Shown here in pieces: positions 14,534 to 19,020 of a DNA stretch of 19,020 nucleotides. Position 1 is the stretch's first letter. Each line of letters starts with the position of its first letter. The notes below the pieces were generated by a model, which was not told the origin of the DNA, did no database searches, and saw only the letters and a list, made by a program, of their open reading frames with translations. Both the position numbers and the translations under genes were made by a program. Source of the DNA: CBDUBH01 sp965365345 (lineage in GTDB: Bacteria; Bacteroidota; Ignavibacteria; Ignavibacteriales; SURF-24); assembly GCA_965365345.1 (NCBI GenBank), contig CBDUBH010000068.1, positions 1-19,020 on the forward strand, in the 5' to 3' direction.

Positions 14534-15211
14534 TTAAATTTGTTTATGTTCAACAAAACTGTAATAATTATTGTTTCCGATTATAATGTGATCGAAAACC
14601 TGAATATCCAAAAGTTTACCTGCTTCAACCAATCTTTTTGTTACCGAAATATCTTCCCTGCTCGGTTCTAAATTTCCGCTCGGGTGATTATGTAATAATA
14701 TAATATTTGCAGAGTTATTATCAATAGCAACTTTGAATATTTCTCTGGGATGAACCACGCTTGAATTTAGATTTCCGATTGAAATAATTTCGTACTTTAT
14801 TATTTTATTTGCAGTGTTTAAACACACAACAACAAAGTGTTCTTTTACTTCATCGCGTAAAAGCGGAATGAAAATTTCAGCAACATCATTTGGTGAAGTA
14901 ATTTTATTTTTTGAAGTGTATCTGTTTTGAACCGCTACTCTTCGTGCAATCTCGAATGCTGCAGCTAATGTTGCGGCTTTATCACTGCCTATCCCGATAT
15001 CTTTTTTTAATGCTGCAACCGTTACCAAAGCCAATCCTGAAAGATTGTTATGCTTTTTTATCAGATCATTTGCAATTTCCAAAACAGATTTTCCTTTTGT
15101 GCCGGTCCTTAATAAAATCGCAACAAGTTCGGCATCTGTTAAACTTTGCGGACCACGTAAAATCAATTTTTCGCGTGGCCTGTCATCTAAAGGTATTTCT
15201 TTAAGATTCAA
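14534..15211 (-). CDS. radC: RadC-family JAB-domain protein
   Basis: RadC proteins have an N-terminal helix-hairpin-helix-like segment and a C-terminal JAB/MPN metallo-domain; despite the name, a repair role is not established. The 225-residue product begins IPLDDRPREKLILRGPQSLTDAELVAILLRTG. The metal motif is HNHPSGNLEPSREDI, with His174, His176 and Asp187. The start must be TTG (15211-15209): a stop lies three codons upstream, and no ATG precedes the conserved N-terminus. GAGGG is 4 nt upstream. No terminator with a GC stem follows before the next promoter. Confidence 0.93.
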   Translation of the reverse strand: MNLKEIPLDDRPREKLILRGPQSLTDAELVAILLRTGTKGKSVLEIANDLIKKHNNLSGLALVTVAALKKDIGIGSDKAATLAAAFEIARRVAVQNRYTSKNKITSPNDVAEIFIPLLRDEVKEHFVVVCLNTANKIIKYEIISIGNLNSSVVHPREIFKVAIDNNSANIILLHNHPSGNLEPSREDISVTKRLVEAGKLLDIQVFDHIIIGNNNYYSFVEHKQI

Positions 15212-15570
15212 TATACCCTCTTATTTCATCCTAAAATATTTAATATAAAAATTTGTTATTCATTATCCAGCAAATAATTTAAAGTTTTTAGAATTGATTT
15301 GAAGAGATCTCTTTTGATAAATCACAGAAATTTTATTTGGATTTATATAATGTTAGTTAAAAGAAAGAAAAATATTTCAAAAGTATATTTAGAAATTTAG
15401 AAACAGGATTTGAAAATTTTTTTAAAGATTTTGATCAGAAAAAATTAATGATCCGGTTTTATAATTTTGAAATTCAATAAAAAAAGCCGGTCAAGTATTT
15501 TTAACCGGCTTAATTATTTTATCAAATTCGAAATTTGTTAAATTAAATTTGTTTTTCTGGAAATATAAAA
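15212..15570. other. 359-nt intergenic region
   Basis: No gene is recognised here; the only frames are very short. It holds the ribosome binding site of radC at the left, a 12-bp perfect palindrome AAGAGATCTCTT (15302-15313), AT-rich sequence without clear signals (about 15320-15480), and the terminator at 15484-15511. A promoter for radC should lie here, but I cannot name one with confidence. Confidence 0.6.
15484..15511 (-). terminator. Intrinsic terminator after the guaA-TPR unit
   Basis: Reading leftwards, AAGCCGGT pairs with ACCGGCTT, a perfect 8-bp GC-rich stem. A T-tract of seven follows (complement of 15479-15485). It lies 60 nt after the stop of the TPR gene. Confidence 0.85.
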
Positions 15571-16455
15571 TCAGTTTATGGAACTGCATTTATCAATTCC
15601 TTCCAAAGCAACTTCGTTGGCAGGATCAAGATTCAAAGCTAAATTAAAATATGTAATTGCTTCTTTTATTTTTTGCGCATTTAAACAAGCCAATCCCAAA
15701 TATGAATATGCTTCTGATGTAACTTCGGAATTTGCTACATAATCAAGAAAATAAGTTTCGGCTTTTAAATAATCGCCAAGTTTAAGATAAGCTTTTCCTG
15801 CCCATTCAAAAGCAACTGCTTCGCTGTCATTTAATTTAATTGCACGTTCAAATTCTGCTGCGGCATTTTTATAATTGCTTTTATGATAATTGATAATTCC
15901 CAGTACTAAATGAACTTCCCAATTATCTTTTACTAAACTTAAAGCCTGGTTTGCAAATCCAAGCGCTCTATCGTAATTATTATATTCTAAATCGATCTTT
16001 GCCAAATATAAAAGCGCTTCGGAGTGAAATTCGTTACTGTTTGTAAAAACGAGAAAATTATTGAAATTCACTTTTGCGATTTCATATTCTTTTATCATAA
16101 AATATGCGTATCCCAAAAAGAAAGAGCTTATCGCATTTTCTTCAGGAGTAAAAACCGAAAGCATTTCAATTCCGTCATTCCAATATCCGTATTTTAAGAA
16201 AAGCTGCGCAAGAAAAATACGCACTTCGGAATCATCATGAATTTCATCGATGTATCCTTTTAAAAGTCTTATCGCTGATTCGTGTTTATCTAATTTTTCA
16301 TAAAGACTTGCCAGTTTTACATAAACAAGAGGCAGTTCTTTACATTCACTTATAACATTTTGATAAACTTGAACCGCGTGTAAAAGTTTGCCTTGAGATT
16401 CAAAATCCGAGGCTTTTTTAATTTTATATTCTAAATGAAGATCAGAATTAAGCAT
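15571..16455 (-). CDS. TPR-repeat protein downstream of guaA
   Basis: A 294-residue protein without signal peptide or membrane helix, so probably cytoplasmic. It consists of about eight tetratricopeptide repeats, for example VYVKLASLYEKLDKHESAIR, EALLYLAKIDLEYNNYDRAL, AFEWAGKAYLKLGDYLKAET and AYSYLGLACLNAQKIKEAIT, which together form a helical binding surface. Its start is only 6 nt from the guaA stop and a terminator follows, so it is co-transcribed with guaA. The partner is unknown; nothing in the sequence ties it to GMP synthesis beyond position. Confidence 0.85.
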   Translation of the reverse strand: MLNSDLHLEYKIKKASDFESQGKLLHAVQVYQNVISECKELPLVYVKLASLYEKLDKHESAIRLLKGYIDEIHDDSEVRIFLAQLFLKYGYWNDGIEMLSVFTPEENAISSFFLGYAYFMIKEYEIAKVNFNNFLVFTNSNEFHSEALLYLAKIDLEYNNYDRALGFANQALSLVKDNWEVHLVLGIINYHKSNYKNAAAEFERAIKLNDSEAVAFEWAGKAYLKLGDYLKAETYFLDYVANSEVTSEAYSYLGLACLNAQKIKEAITYFNLALNLDPANEVALEGIDKCSSIN

Positions 16456-16461
16456 AAATTT

Positions 16462-18006
16462 TTATTCCCACTCGATTGTAGAAGGCGGTTTTGAACTTAT
16501 GTCATAAACCACTCTATTAATTCCTCTTACGTTTCTAATTATTTTATTTGAAACGTCAGCCAAAAAATCGTGATTAAATCTGTACCAGTCTGCCGTCATT
16601 CCGTCGGTTGAAGTTACCGCACGAAGCGCAGCAACGTTTTCATAAGTTCTTGCATCGCCCATTACTCCAACTGTCTGAATTGGAAGCAATACTGCAAATG
16701 CCTGCCAAATTTCATCGTAAATTCCTGCCGCACGAATTTCATTTATATAAATTTCATCGGCTTCACGTAAAACATCTAATCTTTCTTTAGTAATTTCGCC
16801 TAAAACCCTAACTGCCAAACCGGGACCAGGAAATGGATGCCTTCCGATAAATTCTTCGGGCAAGCCAAGTTCTTTTCCGATTTTTCTAACTTCGTCCTTG
16901 AATAATTCTCTAAAGGGTTCCAGTAATTTCAAATTCATCTTTTCCGGCAATCCGCCAACATTATGATGAGTTTTTATTGTTACCGATGAACCTTTTACCG
17001 ATACTGATTCAATAACATCAGGATATAAAGTTCCTTGAATCAAATAATCTGCATCGGGAAATTTCTTTGCTTCTTTTTCGAAAATTTCTATAAAAGTATT
17101 TCCGATAATTTTGCGTTTTTTTTCGGGATCAACTACCCCGTTCAATCTTTCCAAAAACAATTCGCTTGCATCAATATGAATAACATGCAGATGATAATTA
17201 TCTTCGAACATTTTTAAAATTTGTTGACTCTCATTTCTGCGCATTAATCCGGTATCAACATGAATGCAGATCAAATTATCGCCAATTGCTTTATGAACCA
17301 AAATTGCCGCAACCGAGGAATCAACTCCACCGCTTAAAGCGCAAATTGCCTTACCGTTTCCTACTTTATTTTTGATCTCTTCCAAACTTAATTCGATAAA
17401 ATGACCGGGATTCCAATCGCCTTCGGCTTTACAAATATCGAAAAGGAAATTTTTTAAGATCTTTGTTCCCTCTTCTGTGTGCGCAACTTCCGGATGAAAC
17501 TGCACACCGTAAATTTTCCGTTCTTCATTTGAAGCAGCGCAAAGCGGAGATTCATCTGAAATTCCCGTAACTTCAAATCCTTCCGGGAGTTCGGTCAAAT
17601 AATCGCCGTGACTCATCCATACGGCCGATTGATTTTTTACACCGTTAAATAAAGTATTTTGCTTGGTAATTTTTAAAAGAGCTTTGCCGTATTCACGACT
17701 TTTAGCAGGTTCAACTTTACCGCCGAGGGTTTTTGCGATAAGCTGTAAACCGTAGCAGATCCCCAGAATCGGGATATTTATTTTATTAAAGAACTCCGCA
17801 TTTAATTGCGGAGCTCCATCATCATAAACGCTTAAAGGACCGCCGGAGAAAATTATTCCTTTAGGATTCATTTTCTGAATTTCTTCCAAAGAAATTTTAT
17901 AAGGATGAATTTCCGAATAAACTCCGAATTCTCTTATTCTTCTTCCGATCAGTTGTGTGTATTGCGACCCGAAATCTAATATTAAAATTACTTCTTTATG
18001 CTGCAT
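16462..18006 (-). CDS. guaA: GMP synthase (glutamine-hydrolysing)
   Basis: GuaA turns XMP into GMP using ATP and ammonia from glutamine. The 514-residue chain holds the amidotransferase domain (Cys84 in GICYGLQ; His171 and Glu173 in VQFHPEV), the ATP-pyrophosphatase P-loop SGGVDSS (225-231), and the C-terminal dimerisation domain with HPFPGPGLAVRVLGE and the end SKPPSTIEWE. All catalytic residues are present, and the length is close to the E. coli enzyme. A TATATTTG box lies 25 nt upstream; there is no Shine-Dalgarno site, so the leader is short. The TPR gene follows after 6 nt. Confidence 0.97.
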   Translation of the reverse strand: MQHKEVILILDFGSQYTQLIGRRIREFGVYSEIHPYKISLEEIQKMNPKGIIFSGGPLSVYDDGAPQLNAEFFNKINIPILGICYGLQLIAKTLGGKVEPAKSREYGKALLKITKQNTLFNGVKNQSAVWMSHGDYLTELPEGFEVTGISDESPLCAASNEERKIYGVQFHPEVAHTEEGTKILKNFLFDICKAEGDWNPGHFIELSLEEIKNKVGNGKAICALSGGVDSSVAAILVHKAIGDNLICIHVDTGLMRRNESQQILKMFEDNYHLHVIHIDASELFLERLNGVVDPEKKRKIIGNTFIEIFEKEAKKFPDADYLIQGTLYPDVIESVSVKGSSVTIKTHHNVGGLPEKMNLKLLEPFRELFKDEVRKIGKELGLPEEFIGRHPFPGPGLAVRVLGEITKERLDVLREADEIYINEIRAAGIYDEIWQAFAVLLPIQTVGVMGDARTYENVAALRAVTSTDGMTADWYRFNHDFLADVSNKIIRNVRGINRVVYDISSKPPSTIEWE

Positions 18007-18030
18007 TAATTCTTAATGATTTGTGTAATG

Positions 18031-18038
18031 CAAATATA
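18031..18038 (-). promoter_or_regulatory. TAnnTTTG box upstream of guaA
   Basis: TATATTTG on the minus strand, a full match to the Bacteroidota -7 element, lies in the 59-nt gap between gcvH and guaA. A matching -33 TTG at the usual distance is not seen. The transcript would have a leader of under 20 nt. Confidence 0.4.
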
Positions 18039-18065
18039 AAGAAAAATATTTAAAAGATAATATTA

Positions 18066-18446
18066 TTATCCGCCAATTTGTTCTTTATAAGCTGAGCTAT
18101 CCATTAATTCATTTAATTCATCAATATTAGAAAGTTCAACTTTAATCATCCAGCCTTCGCCGTAAGGATCTGAATTTACCAATTGAGGATCATCCGCCAA
18201 TTTACTGTTAACTTCGACAACTTTTCCGTTGCAAGGCGCGTAAAGATCGCTAACGGTTTTTACTGCTTCAACAGTACCGAAAGATTCACCCATTTTTAAT
18301 TCGCTTAAATTCGGATCAATATCAACAAAAACAACATCGCCCAATTCGCCTTGTGCGTAATCGGTTACACCGATTATACCGGTGTTTCCTTCAATTTTAA
18401 TCCATTCATGATCTTTTGTGTACTTTAAATTTTCAGGAACATTCAT
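18066..18446 (-). CDS. gcvH: Glycine cleavage system H protein
   Basis: GcvH carries the lipoyl arm that shuttles the aminomethyl group between the P, T and L proteins of glycine cleavage; it can also pass lipoate to other enzymes. With ATG 18446 the product is 126 residues and starts MNVPENLKYTKDHEWIK, closely like E. coli GcvH. The lipoylation site is Lys63 in EAVKTVSDLYAP. GAGG (18453-18456) lies 6 nt upstream. A second ATG at 18458 overlaps the accC stop as TAATG, but it would place GAGG inside the gene and add an atypical MRFK. gcvP and gcvT are not in view. Confidence 0.94.
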   Translation of the reverse strand: MNVPENLKYTKDHEWIKIEGNTGIIGVTDYAQGELGDVVFVDIDPNLSELKMGESFGTVEAVKTVSDLYAPCNGKVVEVNSKLADDPQLVNSDPYGEGWMIKVELSNIDELNELMDSSAYKEQIGG

Positions 18447-18452
18447 TTTAAA

Positions 18453-18456
18453 CCTC
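18453..18456 (-). promoter_or_regulatory. Ribosome binding site deciding the gcvH start
   Basis: GAGG on the minus strand, 6 nt before ATG 18446 and just downstream of the accC stop codon. It favours the inner ATG over the overlapping one at 18458. Confidence 0.5.
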
Positions 18457-18457
18457 A

Positions 18458-19020
18458 TTATTTATTGTTTACCGGATATAATTTATCTATATAACTCGTA
18501 TCAAAATTTCCGGTTATGAATTTTTCATCATCTAAAACCTGAAGATGAAAAGGAATTGTAGTTTTAATTCCTTCTATAGTAAATTCTTCCAAAGCCCTTC
18601 TGGCTCTGTTAATTGCATGCTGTCTTGACTTTCCCCAAACAATAAGTTTTGCCACAAGCGAATCATAATAAGGCGGAATTACATATCCTTGATAGATATG
18701 AGAATCAATTCTTACTCCAAATCCTCCGGGAAAGTGCAGCGATGTAATTTCGCCGGGTGAAGGTCTGAATCCTTTTTCGGGATCTTCAGCATTAATTCTG
18801 AATTCGATGCTGTGTCCAATCGGTTTTCCGGGAAGAGTTTCTACATACTCGCCGGCAGCCACTAAAATTTGCTGTTTTATAAGATCAACCTGATTTACAT
18901 ATTCTGTTACGGGATGTTCAACTTGAATTCTGGTGTTCATTTCTATGAAATAGAAATTTTTATGTTTATCCAGAAGAAATTCAACCGTTCCAACGCCTTC
19001 ATAATTTACTGATTTTGCGC
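18458..19020 (-). CDS. accC: Biotin carboxylase (C-terminal part)
   Basis: The frame is open to the right edge, so the N-terminal half of the gene lies outside the window. About 187 codons are visible. Biotin carboxylase adds CO2 to the biotin of the carrier protein using ATP and bicarbonate, the first step of acetyl-CoA carboxylase and thus of fatty-acid synthesis. Active-site motifs are clear: FIEMNTRIQVEHPVTE (E. coli Glu288, Asn290, Arg292 and Glu296) and EFRINAEDP (Arg338), then RPSPGEI and PYYDSLVAKLIVWG. The ATG at 18940 is internal. It could instead belong to a related acyl-CoA carboxylase, but the close likeness favours AccC. gcvH follows directly. Confidence 0.92.
   Translation of the reverse strand, partial: AKSVNYEGVGTVEFLLDKHKNFYFIEMNTRIQVEHPVTEYVNQVDLIKQQILVAAGEYVETLPGKPIGHSIEFRINAEDPEKGFRPSPGEITSLHFPGGFGVRIDSHIYQGYVIPPYYDSLVAKLIVWGKSRQHAINRARRALEEFTIEGIKTTIPFHLQVLDDEKFITGNFDTSYIDKLYPVNNK

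Noticed and set aside
14518..14542. AAATTT repeats after radC as a terminator
   Set aside because: Only A/T bases with no GC stem; common in this composition.
15302..15313. AAGAGATCTCTT as a third copy of the 30-bp palindrome or an operator
   Set aside because: It has no loop and lacks the conserved ends; a 12-bp palindrome is plausible by chance, and no regulator is nearby.

Overview
The window is a compact, AT-rich stretch of bacterial chromosome that reads as ordinary core genome. The protein set suggests the Fibrobacterota-Chlorobiota-Bacteroidota group, and the overall feel is closest to Ignavibacteria. That placement is inference from remembered family likeness: outer-membrane lipoproteins, a LysM/coiled-coil envelope pair, a BatA-like membrane von Willebrand protein, and some TAnnTTTG-type promoters beside one classical TTGACA/TACAAT promoter. 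No tRNA, rRNA, CRISPR array, phage gene or transposase was seen. I found no obvious defence or biosynthetic system.

Layout. Bases 2-5454 read rightwards: the 3' end of a diadenylate cyclase fused to YbbR domains (c-di-AMP synthesis), then surE, a PhzF-family enzyme, a 713-residue membrane von Willebrand protein and comF, tightly packed with 1-nt overlap to 3-nt gaps. After a convergent gap holding a 30-bp palindromic element, 5726-9357 reads leftwards: lytR_C-domain gene, rsfS and argS as one unit, a single-gene secreted protein with its own terminator, and panD. A lone trpG/pabA reads rightwards (9489-10064) and ends at a second copy of the palindrome. Then come a leftward lipoprotein made of 26-residue YD-like repeats, a leftward RidA-family gene, and rightward mazG, whose 3' end overlaps that of leftward phoH. 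From 13383 to the right edge everything reads leftwards: a LysM protein and a small coiled-coil lipoprotein sharing a strong promoter, radC, then guaA plus a TPR gene, and accC plus gcvH.

How the genes work together. Most are housekeeping: nucleotide handling (surE, mazG, guaA), translation and ribosome control (argS, rsfS), cofactor and fatty-acid metabolism (panD, accC, gcvH, trpG/pabA), and metabolite repair (RidA, mazG). A second theme is the cell envelope: the cyclase-YbbR fusion, LytR_C, the von Willebrand protein, and the lipoprotein/LysM pair that probably ties outer membrane to peptidoglycan. Points worth a second look are the cyclase-YbbR fusion with an RHA in place of the RHR motif, the covarying palindromes at convergent gene ends, the cysteine-bearing lipoprotein/LysM pair, the five exact-length 26-residue repeats, and frequent TTG start codons.
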